Positions 1 to 9,309 of a stretch of DNA of 64,000 bases are shown one piece after another. The stretch is from positions 33,751 through 97,750 of the forward strand of contig NZ_BDUF01000007.1 in NCBI RefSeq assembly GCF_002335525.1, written 5' to 3'. The stretch is from Effusibacillus lacus (GTDB taxonomy: Bacteria; Bacillota; Bacilli; Tumebacillales; Effusibacillaceae). The translations under genes and the position numbers were made by a program. Numbering within the stretch: the first letter of the stretch is position 1; each line of letters starts with the position of its first letter. The notes beneath the pieces were generated by a model that saw only the letters and a list, made by a program, of their open reading frames with translations, searched no databases and was not told where the DNA came from.

Positions 1-639
1 GGCCGACGGGTCTATCGAAACCTCTTTCGCCACTTTGGCAAAATCCTCCCCGTTGGCCAGCCGTTCCTTGACCTGCATCGCCTCTTCCCTGGTTTTTGTG
101 AGAATATGATGTACGGTGGCGTTTGCAAAAGCTCCTCGATTGTCCTCGTAAAACTTCTTAAGCAAGTCATCCGGAGGCGTCATCTTCTGTTTTTGATACT
201 CTTCCGCATAAATGGATGCTTCTACCCAGGATTTAAGATCTTCATCCTTCAGGTTCAGTTTTTTCATTTGTTCCTGAAACCTGTTGTTGTCCCCACCATA
301 CGCAATCTGCGTAATCATGCCCTTATATTGGTTCAGGATGGGTCCCACCTGGTTTTGTTCCACCTTGATGTTTGCTTCTTTAGCTTTGTCGACCATTACT
401 TTCCCGTACAGGACATAGTCCTCAAGGAACTCCTTCTTGTTTTGCTGTTCCTCTTTAAACTCGGGATCAAACAATTTGCGGATGTTGATCTGCTTCTGAA
501 ATTCCCCTTGGTTAACTTTGCCTCCATTGTAAGTGGCGACTACCTCCCCCGAAGTATCAGCTGCTTTGCTGCCGCAGCCAGCCAAACCAAGGCTTACGGC
601 AACGGTCGCCAACAGCAATTTCCAACTTGTTCTAGGCAT
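1..639 (-). CDS. PrsA/SurA-type peptidylprolyl isomerase lipoprotein (C-terminus beyond window)
   Basis: Only the first 213 codons are inside the window; the gene runs off the left edge. The N-terminus is a lipoprotein signal peptide: a basic start, a hydrophobic core and a lipobox ending LAGC with the lipidated Cys at residue 22. The rest resembles the SurA-N/PrsA chaperone region and enters what looks like a parvulin-type PPIase domain (HHILTKTREEA). Such proteins help fold exported proteins at the membrane-wall interface. An SD (ggaggaa) sits 6-7 bases upstream of the ATG. The start overlaps the mfd stop codon by 8 bases, so translation is probably coupled to mfd. Whether the PPIase active site is intact cannot be seen. 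Confidence 0.8.
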   Translation of the reverse strand, partial: MPRTSWKLLLATVAVSLGLAGCGSKAADTSGEVVATYNGGKVNQGEFQKQINIRKLFDPEFKEEQQNKKEFLEDYVLYGKVMVDKAKEANIKVEQNQVGPILNQYKGMITQIAYGGDNNRFQEQMKKLNLKDEDLKSWVEASIYAEEYQKQKMTPPDDLLKKFYEDNRGAFANATVHHILTKTREEAMQVKERLANGEDFAKVAKEVSIDPSA

Positions 640-3600
640 TTTGCAATTCCTCCTGATTTTTCAAAACTCCCTTGTAGGCGACCATAAACTTTTCTATTGT
701 CTGCAAAATCTCGGGCTCTTTAAGCCCCTTAACCCGCAAGGTGATTGTAATGTAATTTCCTGCAGTCAGTTTCAACCGGTCCGGAAACTGCTGGGTCAGC
801 GCAAAAAGTTTCTCCCCCCGGACCCGGGAATTCTGCCTTTCTGACAGTTTCATAATGACATCAAAACCTTCCTGAACTATGGAAGTAAAATCATATTGGA
901 TCGCATACGCCTTAATCCGGGTGACAGCCAGCAAATTGCGGACAGCTGGAGGCAGGTCACCGAAACGGTCTTCGATTTCCTCTTCCAGATCTTGTATGTC
1001 AGATAAGGTTCTTGCCGCGACAAACTTCTTGTAAACCTCGATTTTTTGCATGGTATCCCTGATATATTCGCTTGGAATGTACGCATCGACAGATAGTTCA
1101 ACCTGAGGGTCGGGTGGTGTCTCTTTTTTCTCACCCTTCAGTTCTTGAATGGCCTGTGCCAGCATGTCTGAATAGAGATCAAACCCTACAGTGGCAATAA
1201 ACCCATGCTGTTCGGCGCCCAGCAGATTGCCGGCACCCCGAATGGACAGATCCCGCATCGCAATCTTGAAGCCGGATCCAAGCTCGGTGAACTCCTTGAT
1301 GGCCTGCAGCCTCTTCTCTGCCACTTCAGTCAACACTTTGTCCCGCTGGTAAGTAAAATAAGCATATGCAATCCGATTGGATCGCCCAACACGTCCGCGA
1401 AGCTGGTACAGCTGGGACAGTCCCATATGATCCGCATCATAAACAATCAGAGTGTTGACGTTGGGAATATCCAGACCGGTCTCAATAATGGTGGTGGAAA
1501 CCAGAACATCCGCCTCTCCTTCGAGAAAATCCAGCATCACGCGCTCCAGTTCCTCTTCTCCCATCTGTCCGTGGCCTACCAAAACTTTTGCTTCCGGTAC
1601 CAGCATGCGGATTCGATCCGCCATGTTGTCGATGTCCTTCACTTTGTTGTAAAGGAAATAGACTTGGCCGCCACGCCCAAGCTCCCGCTCAATCGCTTCC
1701 CGAACCAGCACATCGTTGTATTCCACAACGTATGTTTGCACCGGAAAACGGTTTTCGGGGGGGGTTTCAATTACCGACAAATCGCGTATTCCCAGCATGG
1801 ACATGTGCAACGTCCGCGGGATGGGGGTGGCGGTAAGGGTCAGACAATCAATGTTGTTCTTCAGTTGTTTGATTCTTTCCTTGTGGGTGACTCCAAAACG
1901 CTGTTCTTCGTCGATCACCAACAGACCAAGGTCTTTAAACTTCACATTTTTGTTCAAGAGACGGTGGGTGCCAATTACTATATCCACCTTGCCTTCCGCC
2001 AAGCCTTTCATGACTTCTTTCATTTGGGCCTGTGTGCGGAAACGGGACACGACTTCCACGTTTACCGGAAATCCGGAACACCGCTCCTTGAAGGTCTCAT
2101 AGTGCTGCTGGGCAAGGATGGTGGTGGGAACCAGGACAGCCACCTGCTTCCCGTCCATTACAGCTTTGAATGCGGCCCGAATAGCCACTTCAGTTTTTCC
2201 GTACCCCACGTCACCACACAACAGCCGATCCATAGGGTTTGCCTTCTCCATGTCTTTCTTGATTTCCCTGATGGCGCGTATCTGATCGGGAGTTTCCTCA
2301 TAAGGGAACATCGCTTCAAATTCCCTTTGCCAATGACTGTCAGGACTGAAGGCGTGCCCCGGGGTGGCTTGTCTGGCTGCGTACAATTTAATCAGGTCTT
2401 CCGCTATGTCTTTGACGGAATTCTGGACTTTGGATTTAACTCTAGCCCACTCGGTTCCGCCAAGGGAATACAGCTTGGGTTCCTTTTCTTCCGCCCCCAC
2501 AAACTTTTGAATAAGGTCGATTTGTTCAACAGGAACATATAACTTGTCTTTCCCTTTGTATTTGATATGAAGGTAATCCTTGTGATTTCCTTCAATCACC
2601 AGTGTTTCTATGCCAAGGTACTGACCGATCCCATGGTTGACGTGCACAACATAATCGCCCACCCTGAGATCCTGATAGCTTTTTAGCTTTTGAGCGTCAG
2701 ACAGGTTTCTCATCTTTTTCGTCTTGCGTTTATTGGCGAAAACTTCATTCTCGGTTACAACCGCCAACTTGACCGAAACCAGCTCAAAGCCATTGGAAAG
2801 GTTGGCCTGCAAAATGACCGGCCGTTTGCCGATACCCTCAAGTCTGGCTACCCGATCTGCTTCCATGCCGTAATCGTCAAGCACCCTCTGCAGTCTCTCT
2901 GCCCGTTCCGGACTTGCCGCCAGGAAAATCACCCGGAAATTTGATTTCCGCCAACGTTCCAGTTCTCCCTTTAACACAGGCATTTGTCCGTGGAAGTTTT
3001 GACCGGATTTTGCCGATATATGAACCAGCTGCTGCAGGGTAATACCCGGAATTCCCCTTGGAAAAAGCGAAAGAAACAGGCGCCTAAACCTCTTGTATGA
3101 GAAAAGACTGTCCCGGTCAACAGAAGGGATGGTTCCAGGCAGAATTTCTCCATGCTCAAGGGCTGACGTTTCCCATTCTGCATGTTCCTTCTCAAGGACC
3201 TGAATCGCTTCCCTGAGCCTCGTAGGTTCGTCCAATACAAGAATGGTATCGGAAGGCATATAATCCAACAATGTCGCAGATTCGGGGTCTACCAGATGAG
3301 TATAACGAATAAGTCCGGGAAACACTATGCCTTCCCTCAATTGCTCAATCTCGTGCCCGATATGACGATCCAAATTTTCTTTGAGGGTCTCGTCCGTCAA
3401 TTTTCGCTTGTGACTTGCCAGTCGTTCAAACAAAACATCAGCCAATTCCCGAAGCTGGTCGGGATGTGCCAACACTTCACGAATGGGCCAAAGGGATACG
3501 CTTTCCATTTTTTCGGTGGACCGTTGGGTAGTGGGGTCAAACGACCGGATGGAGTCCACCTCAATATCAAAAAATTCGACCCGTACCCCTGAATCCATTG

Positions 3601-4159
3601 TTAAAGGGAAGATGTCAAGGATTCCCCCACGAACGGAAAACTCCCCCTTGGATTCCACCATTTCGACCCTTTCATACCCCAAATAAACCAACCGGTTAGC
3701 CAAATCCTCCAGCGGTTGTTCATCTCCGACCTTTAGGTGCACCGCAGCTCCAACAAACTTGTCCATGGAAGGAAGCGTCTGATGAACGGCCCCGATGGGA
3801 GCTATGACTACCGGTGCTTTCCCTTTCGCCAAGGCCTCCAGCACAGTCAGCCTGGCTGCAGCCTGCTCAGGAGAATAGGCTAGAATATCAAGATAGGACA
3901 ATTCCCGGTCCTGAAAGATCAATACCTCTTCATCGGGAAGCAATTCGGTCAAATCTTCATACACCGATTGGGCTTGCTGCATGTTGTGTGTAACTATCAA
4001 CATCGGTTGACGCAAAGACTCCCTTAAAGCTGCAACGTACAAATGACGTGCCGAGCCGCTGATGCCCGCCAGCCATTGTTCGGTGCATGCCCCCGCAAAC
4101 CCTTTGCGAACCGAGTCAAAATCCGCATCGGATCGGATTAATTCAACTAACGGATGCAA
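632..4159 (-). CDS. mfd: Transcription-repair coupling factor Mfd
   Basis: At 1175 aa it has the usual Mfd length. Mfd is a DNA translocase that removes RNA polymerase stalled at lesions and recruits UvrA. Visible domains: a UvrB-like N-terminal region (about 1-330), the RNA-polymerase-interacting CarD-like domain around residue 500 (GDYVVHVNHGIGQYL), helicase Walker A GDVGYGKTEVA near 648, Walker B DEEQRFG near 748, and the C-terminal TRCF domain. The start is a TTG with a GGAGGG SD about 10 bases upstream; an ATG 5 bases earlier is out of frame. It lies below fin and pth, as in Bacillus, but a terminator separates it from fin. Confidence 0.97.
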   Translation of the reverse strand: MHPLVELIRSDADFDSVRKGFAGACTEQWLAGISGSARHLYVAALRESLRQPMLIVTHNMQQAQSVYEDLTELLPDEEVLIFQDRELSYLDILAYSPEQAAARLTVLEALAKGKAPVVIAPIGAVHQTLPSMDKFVGAAVHLKVGDEQPLEDLANRLVYLGYERVEMVESKGEFSVRGGILDIFPLTMDSGVRVEFFDIEVDSIRSFDPTTQRSTEKMESVSLWPIREVLAHPDQLRELADVLFERLASHKRKLTDETLKENLDRHIGHEIEQLREGIVFPGLIRYTHLVDPESATLLDYMPSDTILVLDEPTRLREAIQVLEKEHAEWETSALEHGEILPGTIPSVDRDSLFSYKRFRRLFLSLFPRGIPGITLQQLVHISAKSGQNFHGQMPVLKGELERWRKSNFRVIFLAASPERAERLQRVLDDYGMEADRVARLEGIGKRPVILQANLSNGFELVSVKLAVVTENEVFANKRKTKKMRNLSDAQKLKSYQDLRVGDYVVHVNHGIGQYLGIETLVIEGNHKDYLHIKYKGKDKLYVPVEQIDLIQKFVGAEEKEPKLYSLGGTEWARVKSKVQNSVKDIAEDLIKLYAARQATPGHAFSPDSHWQREFEAMFPYEETPDQIRAIREIKKDMEKANPMDRLLCGDVGYGKTEVAIRAAFKAVMDGKQVAVLVPTTILAQQHYETFKERCSGFPVNVEVVSRFRTQAQMKEVMKGLAEGKVDIVIGTHRLLNKNVKFKDLGLLVIDEEQRFGVTHKERIKQLKNNIDCLTLTATPIPRTLHMSMLGIRDLSVIETPPENRFPVQTYVVEYNDVLVREAIERELGRGGQVYFLYNKVKDIDNMADRIRMLVPEAKVLVGHGQMGEEELERVMLDFLEGEADVLVSTTIIETGLDIPNVNTLIVYDADHMGLSQLYQLRGRVGRSNRIAYAYFTYQRDKVLTEVAEKRLQAIKEFTELGSGFKIAMRDLSIRGAGNLLGAEQHGFIATVGFDLYSDMLAQAIQELKGEKKETPPDPQVELSVDAYIPSEYIRDTMQKIEVYKKFVAARTLSDIQDLEEEIEDRFGDLPPAVRNLLAVTRIKAYAIQYDFTSIVQEGFDVIMKLSERQNSRVRGEKLFALTQQFPDRLKLTAGNYITITLRVKGLKEPEILQTIEKFMVAYKGVLKNQEELQNA

Positions 4160-4205
4160 CGCATATCTCCCTCCAAACTTTCAGAAAACAAAACGACGAA
4201 ACGCC

Positions 4206-4237
4206 AAAAAAGCCTAAAGGCCGGAAGGCCTAGGCTT
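4206..4237 (-). terminator. Intrinsic terminator after fin
   Basis: On the minus strand AAGCCT-AGGCC pairs with GGCCT-AGGCTT around a 4-base loop, with two unpaired bases in one arm. A run of six T follows. It lies between the fin stop and the mfd start, so mfd is probably reached by read-through or its own promoter. Confidence 0.7.
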
Positions 4238-4254
4238 GCACAGTCGGCAGTATT

Positions 4255-4488
4255 TCATTGAAGCGGATTCTGAAGCAGCACCAATTCCGGGTGAGCCTCG
4301 ATAGCTTCTTGACAATAATCGCAGATGGTTTTCACATACATTACATCCTCATTGAGATTATAGGATATTATATCGGCCTGCTCCTCGGCAGTCAAGGCAT
4401 GAAAACCCAACCTGTCAGTATCAGTCTTGTGAGAGTCCAACTGGCCCAAATAGGAGCGGCAGTGTCTGCATACATATACAAGTTGCAA
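4255..4488 (-). CDS. fin: Anti-sigma-F factor Fin (YabK)
   Basis: This 77 aa protein matches the Fin/YabK family: VYVCRHC near the N-terminus and ICDYCQEA in the second half, two CxxC pairs that should bind zinc. In B. subtilis Fin is made in the forespore and inhibits sigma-F during the switch to sigma-G. I chose a TTG start because a strong GAGGAGGAG SD lies 6 bases upstream and the product then begins MQLVYVCRHC like its relatives; the upstream in-frame extension has no SD. Position between pth and mfd is conserved with B. subtilis. Confidence 0.88.
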   Translation of the reverse strand: MQLVYVCRHCRSYLGQLDSHKTDTDRLGFHALTAEEQADIISYNLNEDVMYVKTICDYCQEAIEAHPELVLLQNPLQ

Positions 4489-4548
4489 AACAAACTCCTC
4501 CTCGGTGTTCCTCTGAAATAGTATGGACGAGGAGGAGAGAAACAATAC

Positions 4549-5106
4549 CTAATTATGCTTGTTCATGGCTGCTTGGAATGTTTCTTCAATGAAAGTGCGA
4601 AGAGCGGAAGCCGACTTGAGAACTGCGTCCTCCAAAGCCGGACGTTGTTCCTTTCGAAAAGGGGACAATACGTGATCGACGACAGAAACTCCAACATCCG
4701 GACGATCAATGCCAATTCTCACCCGCAAGAACTCCTGCGAACCAAGAGTGGAAATGATCGACTTGATTCCGTTGTGCCCCCCTGCACTGCCTTTAACTCG
4801 CAACCGGACCGTGCCAAGAGGCAGGTCCATATCATCATAGACCACCGCCCATTCCTCCGGTTCCGGTTTGTACCAATCCAACACCTGCCGGACCGAATGT
4901 CCGCTCAAGTTCATGTATGTCATCGGCTTCACGAGCACAACCTTTTCTCCCTTATGCATCCCTTCGCCGTAAAGTGCCTGAAATTTGGATTTGCGCACCT
5001 CAATTCCAAGGGAATCAGACAGTTTGTCAATCACCATAAATCCTACGTTATGCCTTGTTGTTTCATATTCCCTGCCGGGATTGCCCAGACCAATAACAAT
5101 TCGCAC
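4549..5106 (-). CDS. pth: Peptidyl-tRNA hydrolase
   Basis: The 185 aa product frees tRNA from peptidyl-tRNAs that drop off the ribosome. It starts MRIVIGLGNPGREYETTRHN, carrying the family signature and the conserved Asn and catalytic His (RHNVGFMV). Later motifs include KPMTYMNLSG, DDMDLP and GSAGGHNG. A longer ORF exists, but the GTG at 5106 is chosen because an AAGGAGG SD precedes it by 6 bases and it matches the usual family N-terminus. In B. subtilis the same gene is spoVC; it sits between rplY and fin here too, with a sigma factor gene inserted. Confidence 0.96.
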   Translation of the reverse strand: MRIVIGLGNPGREYETTRHNVGFMVIDKLSDSLGIEVRKSKFQALYGEGMHKGEKVVLVKPMTYMNLSGHSVRQVLDWYKPEPEEWAVVYDDMDLPLGTVRLRVKGSAGGHNGIKSIISTLGSQEFLRVRIGIDRPDVGVSVVDHVLSPFRKEQRPALEDAVLKSASALRTFIEETFQAAMNKHN

Positions 5107-5184
5107 GATAATCCTCCTTGCCATGTACCTATAGTCTCTTTCTAGAGTAGCGTTCCCAAGGAATTCGTGCAATGAACTTGAAAA

Positions 5185-5206
5185 CCCCGCCCTTCGGAGG
5201 GCGGGG
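5185..5206 (-). terminator. Terminator after sigma factor gene
   Basis: Perfect 8-bp GC stem (CCCCGCCC/GGGCGGGG) with a 6-base loop, followed on the minus strand by TTTTC. It lies between the sigma gene stop and the pth start. The opposite strand also has an A/T flank, so it could work both ways. Confidence 0.75.
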
Positions 5207-5222
5207 AAAACAAACTTGCTTG

Positions 5223-5894
5223 TTATATTGCAGCCTGGGCACTGAGTACTTCAAATATTTCATGAAGTTGCTCGTTCTTGGAAAGTTTCCGGCGAACTCT
5301 TGTCAGTGCATTGTCAACCGCCTTCCGGCTGGGCAACTCCAGAATATGTTGAATTTCCATGTGGCTGCATTCCTCGAAATAGAACAGTACCAGACAATTA
5401 TACTCCAGCGGTGTCAGGTTTTCATTTTTCAAGATGGTTCGGATATTCTGCAAGGAATCTTTCCTCAGCAAAATCTGAAAGGTGGACTTGCCGGGTTTGT
5501 CAACGACCCCTTCAATGTAGGAGGTATCGCTCACAATTCCGTCCTCGTTCACCGACAGGCCGTCCAATCGCATGGCAGTGCGATTTGGGACATTGGCTTG
5601 ACCATACAGCCTGCGAAGGCGTGACTTGATGTGATTTTCCACCGTAAGCTTGCAATAAGAGAAAAACGACATCTTCCCGGTTTCAAAGGATTTGACCGCA
5701 TTCCACACTTCAATACGGGCCCACTGGAAAATCTCATCCCGGTCCGCCATCCACGAAGCATACCGATGAGCAATTCTGCGGCACATGGGTTCAACTCGTT
5801 TCAGTGTTTCCTGAAAGGCATACTCATCGGTTTTCGCTCTTACAGCCAGAGAATTCAAGTCTAAAGATGCAAGATCGATTACAGTCAGAGACAT
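5223..5894 (-). CDS. RNA polymerase sigma-70 family factor, SigH-like
   Basis: The 223 aa protein has a region-2-like part (DEIFQWARIEVWNAVKSFE, then FFSYCKLTVENHIKSRLRR, about residues 50-95). Its region-4 helix-turn-helix (LTPLEYNCLVLFYFEECSHMEI and AVDNALTRVRRKL, about 160-210) resembles SigH. SigH-type factors drive transition-phase and early sporulation genes. It is not at the usual sigH locus, which lies near rpmG/secE/nusG, so it may be a paralogue. The ATG has a strong GGAAGGAGG SD. It stands as its own unit between the rplY terminator and its own. Two Spo0A-type boxes lie just upstream. Exact subfamily is uncertain. Confidence 0.8.
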   Translation of the reverse strand: MSLTVIDLASLDLNSLAVRAKTDEYAFQETLKRVEPMCRRIAHRYASWMADRDEIFQWARIEVWNAVKSFETGKMSFFSYCKLTVENHIKSRLRRLYGQANVPNRTAMRLDGLSVNEDGIVSDTSYIEGVVDKPGKSTFQILLRKDSLQNIRTILKNENLTPLEYNCLVLFYFEECSHMEIQHILELPSRKAVDNALTRVRRKLSKNEQLHEIFEVLSAQAAI

Positions 5895-5920
5895 TTTCTA
5901 CTCCTCCTTCCCGCAAACAC

Positions 5921-5937
5921 TGACGAAATCTGTCGAT
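5921..5937. promoter_or_regulatory. Tandem Spo0A-type boxes upstream of sigma gene
   Basis: TGACGAA and TGTCGAT start exactly 10 bp apart on the plus strand, 27-43 bp upstream of the sigma gene ATG. The first matches the TGNCGAA 0A-box consensus; the second has one mismatch. Same-face spacing is what a Spo0A dimer uses. Binding is inferred. Confidence 0.4.
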
Positions 5938-6071
5938 TTACCCCCTACACTTAAAATACATTGCTTAATCTATTAATAAATAGGTACGAAAATACTAGTT
6001 TTCTTAAATTCCATAGAACTTTTGGCTTATTTTTTTATGGGTATAAAGCCTTATTTTTGGGTGACCAAAAT

Positions 6072-6097
6072 AAAAAAATCCGCTTGGGAAGCGGATT
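6072..6097 (-). terminator. Terminator after rplY
   Basis: A 9-bp stem AATCCGCTT/AAGCGGATT with a three-base loop, followed on the minus strand by seven T. It lies 32 bases after the rplY stop. Confidence 0.85.
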
Positions 6098-6128
6098 TTA
6101 CTGAATGTCCAGACTGTATTAAATGATT

Positions 6129-6782
6129 TTATTCATGGGCACCTGGAATTTCATGTGCCCCAACACCCTGTCCTTCCGTATCATGAACAAGATCTGGTTC
6201 CTTCGGTTCGATTTCCGTTTCAGGAGGTGCATTTTTGGCGGCGATTACGCCCACAACCACATCTTCAGGGTCCGATTTAACCTCGCAATTGACCGGAACG
6301 GGCAAGTCTCTCACATATAGATTATCGCCAATTTTCATATCGGAAACATGGACCAGAATGTATTCCGGCACTTCCGCAGGCAGAGCGCGGACCATAACTT
6401 CACGCATTTGCTGTTGAATGACCGCATCCTGTTTTTCAACCTCTTCCAGCCCTGTCAGATACAAAGGAACTTCCACATCAACCGGCTCATCCAACGAGAC
6501 GGCATGAAAGTCAATGTGCAGCACACGTCTGTTGATCGGCTCCCGGTCAATATGGTGAATCATTGCGTGGTAACTGCCCAAGCCGTCAATGTTCATCTCA
6601 ACCAACCCGTATCCATTCTGGGCTGCGATTTGCTTGAAGGATTCCGAATCGATATAGATTGGGGTCGAGGCTACGGTTCGTCCGTAAATGACCGCCGGTA
6701 TGCTGCCTTCACGGCGGATGCGGTTTCGCTCGCCTTTGGTAAGCCTGGTTCGAAGACCGCCTCGAATCAAAGTTTTCACCAT
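6129..6782 (-). CDS. rplY: 50S ribosomal protein L25 / general stress protein Ctc
   Basis: At 217 aa this is the long Ctc form of L25: an N-terminal 5S-rRNA-binding domain (GERNRIRREGSIPAVIYG near residue 20) and a C-terminal TL5 beta domain ending in an acidic tail. It binds 5S rRNA in the large subunit; in B. subtilis ctc is also a sigma-B stress gene. The start is the ATG at 6782 with GGAGGG 8-9 bases upstream; the in-frame upstream extension runs into prs. The SD is inside a hairpin arm (separate entry), suggesting control at translation or termination. prs-rplY-pth order is as in B. subtilis. Confidence 0.95.
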   Translation of the reverse strand: MVKTLIRGGLRTRLTKGERNRIRREGSIPAVIYGRTVASTPIYIDSESFKQIAAQNGYGLVEMNIDGLGSYHAMIHHIDREPINRRVLHIDFHAVSLDEPVDVEVPLYLTGLEEVEKQDAVIQQQMREVMVRALPAEVPEYILVHVSDMKIGDNLYVRDLPVPVNCEVKSDPEDVVVGVIAAKNAPPETEIEPKEPDLVHDTEGQGVGAHEIPGAHE

Positions 6783-6842
6783 AAAAAATTCCCTCCAATC
6801 GCAAATGATGTATCTATTAAAAGATACCCATTTTGGAGGGAA
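6783..6842 (-). promoter_or_regulatory. Hairpin burying the rplY Shine-Dalgarno, terminator-like
   Basis: On the minus strand TTCCCTCCAA (6842-6833) is perfectly complementary to TTGGAGGGAA (6798-6789), which contains the rplY SD. Between them sits a second perfect hairpin GTATCT-N6-AGATAC (6827-6810). Six T (6788-6783) follow and abut the ATG. The structure can act as a terminator after prs and as an SD sequestrator. Confidence 0.65.
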
Positions 6843-6852
6843 ATGAAACACT

Positions 6853-7797
6853 TTACTCAAACAATAGAGAAACGGACTCTTCGTTGTGAATCCGCAGGAT
6901 GGCATCCGCAATCAGCTTGGCTACAGATCTTACCACAATCTTTGAGGATTGCTTGTCTTCTCCAAGTACAATCGAATTGGTGACCACCACTTCTTTCAGG
7001 ACGGAATCATTCAATCGCTGAATCGCAGGACCTGAGAATACGGGATGGGTGCAGCATGCATAAACCTCGCGTGCGCCCAACTCAATCAGCGCTTTGGCTC
7101 CGTGGGTGATCGTTCCTGCAGTATCGATCATATCGTCTATCATAATTGCCGTCTTTCCATCGATATTCCCGATTACATTCATAACTTCCGCCACATTGGG
7201 CTCGGGGCGGCGTTTGTCAATAATGGCAATCGGCGCACCCAACCTTTCTGCCATGCTGCGGGCACGTGTCACGCCCCCCATGTCGGGCGATACAATCACA
7301 ACGTCCTCAAGATTCTTGCTCTTAAAATAATCAGCCAAAATCGGCTCAGCATACAAATGGTCAACGGGAATGTCAAAGAACCCCTGAATCTGTCCTGCAT
7401 GCAAGTCCATCGTTACCATACGGGTGGCCCCTGCAGTTTGAATCAGATTGGCGACCAGCTTGGCCGTTATCGGATCCCGCGCTCTGGCCTTCCGATCCTG
7501 GCGGGCATATCCGTAATAAGGCATGACTACATTGATACTGCCGGCGGAAGCCCGCTTTAAAGCATCCACCATGATCAACAATTCCATCAGATGTTCATTG
7601 GCGGGAGCGGAAGTTGGCTGGATGACAAATACATCGCAACCGCGAACGCTTTCTTCCAACTTGATGCGAACCTCTCCGTCCGAGAAGCGGGTTACATGCG
7701 AAATTCCCAGATCTATGCCAAGATGTTCCACAATCTCTTTGGCCAGGTCAGGATTTGCATTACAAGTGAATACCTTCAGTTTCCTGTCTTGATACAC
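6853..7797 (-). CDS. prs: Ribose-phosphate pyrophosphokinase (PRPP synthase)
   Basis: The 314 aa enzyme makes PRPP from ribose 5-phosphate and ATP for nucleotide, histidine, tryptophan and NAD synthesis. Visible motifs: RFSDGE near the N-terminus, the ATP loop region [36 protein letters not shown] and the PRPP-binding loop [12 protein letters not shown] chose a GTG start because GAGGGG lies 6 bases upstream and the length then fits the family (315-317 aa); an upstream in-frame extension would overlap glmU. glmU ends 10 bases before it, so glmU-prs is almost certainly one transcript. Confidence 0.96.
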   Translation of the reverse strand: MYQDRKLKVFTCNANPDLAKEIVEHLGIDLGISHVTRFSDGEVRIKLEESVRGCDVFVIQPTSAPANEHLMELLIMVDALKRASAGSINVVMPYYGYARQDRKARARDPITAKLVANLIQTAGATRMVTMDLHAGQIQGFFDIPVDHLYAEPILADYFKSKNLEDVVIVSPDMGGVTRARSMAERLGAPIAIIDKRRPEPNVAEVMNVIGNIDGKTAIMIDDMIDTAGTITHGAKALIELGAREVYACCTHPVFSGPAIQRLNDSVLKEVVVTNSIVLGEDKQSSKIVVRSVAKLIADAILRIHNEESVSLLFE

Positions 7798-7807
7798 CTT
7801 TAACCCC

Positions 7808-9199
7808 TCACTTTTCCGGGCGCCGCTCACGCAGCTTAGCCTCTAATTTCTCCTTGTATCCTTCTTTGGTCACTTGTTTTTCCCGAGCAATGGCCAAAGC
7901 CCCATCCGGTACGTGATCGGTGATTGTCGAACCCGCCGCCACATAAGAATTGTCACCGACGGCTACGGGAGCGACCAGGTTGGTGTTACAGCCAATAAAA
8001 CTGTTATTGCCCACAACCGTTCTATGTTTGGTTATTCCGTCATAATTTACGGTGATTGTCCCACAACCGATATTGGTGTTGCTTCCGATGTCGGCATCCC
8101 CCACATAGGAAAGATGGGGAATCTTACTGCCTTCACCGATTGTGGAATTCTTCACTTCAACGAAATCGCCGATTTTCACATTGTTCGACACTTTCGAACC
8201 GGGTCTCACATAGGCGAACGGCCCAATGTTAACTCCTGCACCAAAGGTCGAATCGATCAACACTGATTGAATGACAACGCTTCCATCCCCCAGTGTGCAG
8301 TTTTGGATCTGTGTATTCGGGCCAATCTCGCAACCGCTCCCGATTTCGGTAAAACCGGTCAGAAAAGTTCCGGGGTAGATTACAGTGTCGGCTCCAATTT
8401 TTACATCCGTATCAATATATACGGATGACGGATCCAATAGGGTCACTCCGTTTCTCATATGATCACGCCGGATCTTCTCTCTCAGAAGCTGCTCGACAAC
8501 AGCCAATTGAATGCGGTCATTGACACCCATTATTTCGTCTGCATCAGTTGCGCAATAAGCTGCAACCTTTCTTCCTTGCCTGCGCAAGATATCAATGCAA
8601 TCGGTCAGGTAGTACTCTCCTTGGGCATTGTCATTCGTAAGATGTTTTAAGGCTTCCAGCAACGAAGGCGTGTCGAAGCAGTAAGTCCCGGAATTGATCT
8701 CCCGGACCGCTTTCTCTTCTGCGGATGCATCTTTCTCTTCCACAATCCGCAGAACCGAGCCGTCATCCCCTCTGATGATCCTGCCGTATCCAAACGGATT
8801 GTCAAGAAGTCCTGACAGAACGGTTACAGCAGCACCCTTCTGTTGGTGAAGTTCAATCAGATTCTTGAAAGTATCAGCCGTAATAAGGGGAGTATCTCCG
8901 GTGCACACCAGAGTAATTCCAGCCCCGCTTTCCAACAGCGGAGCGACCTGCATTACAGCGTGGCCGGTTCCCAATTGTTCTTTCTGCCATACAAACTCAA
9001 CGTCATCCCCGAGGGCTGCCTGAACCTGTTCACCCAGACTTCCAATTACAACAATGGGTCTTGTAATCCCCGCTGTCTGCAGCGCATCCAGAATGTGGCG
9101 AATCATCGGTTTGCCGCATACCGGGTGAAGAACTTTGTGACGCCGGGATTTCATTCGTGTACCTTGTCCTGCCGCGAGGACAACGGCATTAATTGACAT
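7808..9199 (-). CDS. glmU: Bifunctional UDP-GlcNAc pyrophosphorylase / GlcN-1-P acetyltransferase GlmU
   Basis: The 463 aa enzyme acetylates glucosamine 1-phosphate and joins it to UTP, giving UDP-GlcNAc for peptidoglycan and teichoic acids. The N-terminal half has the nucleotidyltransferase signature [11 protein letters not shown] at about residue 9. The C-terminal half (about 250-440) is a left-handed beta-helix of hexapeptide repeats, with acetyltransferase-site motifs PFAYVRPGS and [16 protein letters not shown]. The ATG is preceded by GGACGGGGGA; 18 upstream codons of open frame look untranslated. It sits between spoVG and prs as in B. subtilis. Confidence 0.97.
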   Translation of the reverse strand: MSINAVVLAAGQGTRMKSRRHKVLHPVCGKPMIRHILDALQTAGITRPIVVIGSLGEQVQAALGDDVEFVWQKEQLGTGHAVMQVAPLLESGAGITLVCTGDTPLITADTFKNLIELHQQKGAAVTVLSGLLDNPFGYGRIIRGDDGSVLRIVEEKDASAEEKAVREINSGTYCFDTPSLLEALKHLTNDNAQGEYYLTDCIDILRRQGRKVAAYCATDADEIMGVNDRIQLAVVEQLLREKIRRDHMRNGVTLLDPSSVYIDTDVKIGADTVIYPGTFLTGFTEIGSGCEIGPNTQIQNCTLGDGSVVIQSVLIDSTFGAGVNIGPFAYVRPGSKVSNNVKIGDFVEVKNSTIGEGSKIPHLSYVGDADIGSNTNIGCGTITVNYDGITKHRTVVGNNSFIGCNTNLVAPVAVGDNSYVAAGSTITDHVPDGALAIAREKQVTKEGYKEKLEAKLRERRPEK

Positions 9200-9254
9200 G
9201 TTGCAAGTCCCCCGTCCTTCTCCGTTTCGAATCCACCCATCATTGTACCCCAAT

Positions 9255-9289
9255 AAAAAATATCCCGCAAGGCAATCTCCTGCGGGATA
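9255..9289 (-). terminator. Terminator after spoVG
   Basis: Imperfect 12-bp stem formed by TATCCCGCAGG and CCTTGCGGGATA, then ATTTTTTATT on the minus strand. It separates spoVG from glmU, so glmU needs read-through or its own promoter. Confidence 0.8.
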
Positions 9290-9309
9290 CTCTGGATTTT
9301 ACAAGCTCT

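Noticed and set aside
1205..2542. 445-codon plus-strand open frame
   Set aside because: It lies wholly antisense within mfd, has no SD or domain, and its composition mirrors mfd codon use.
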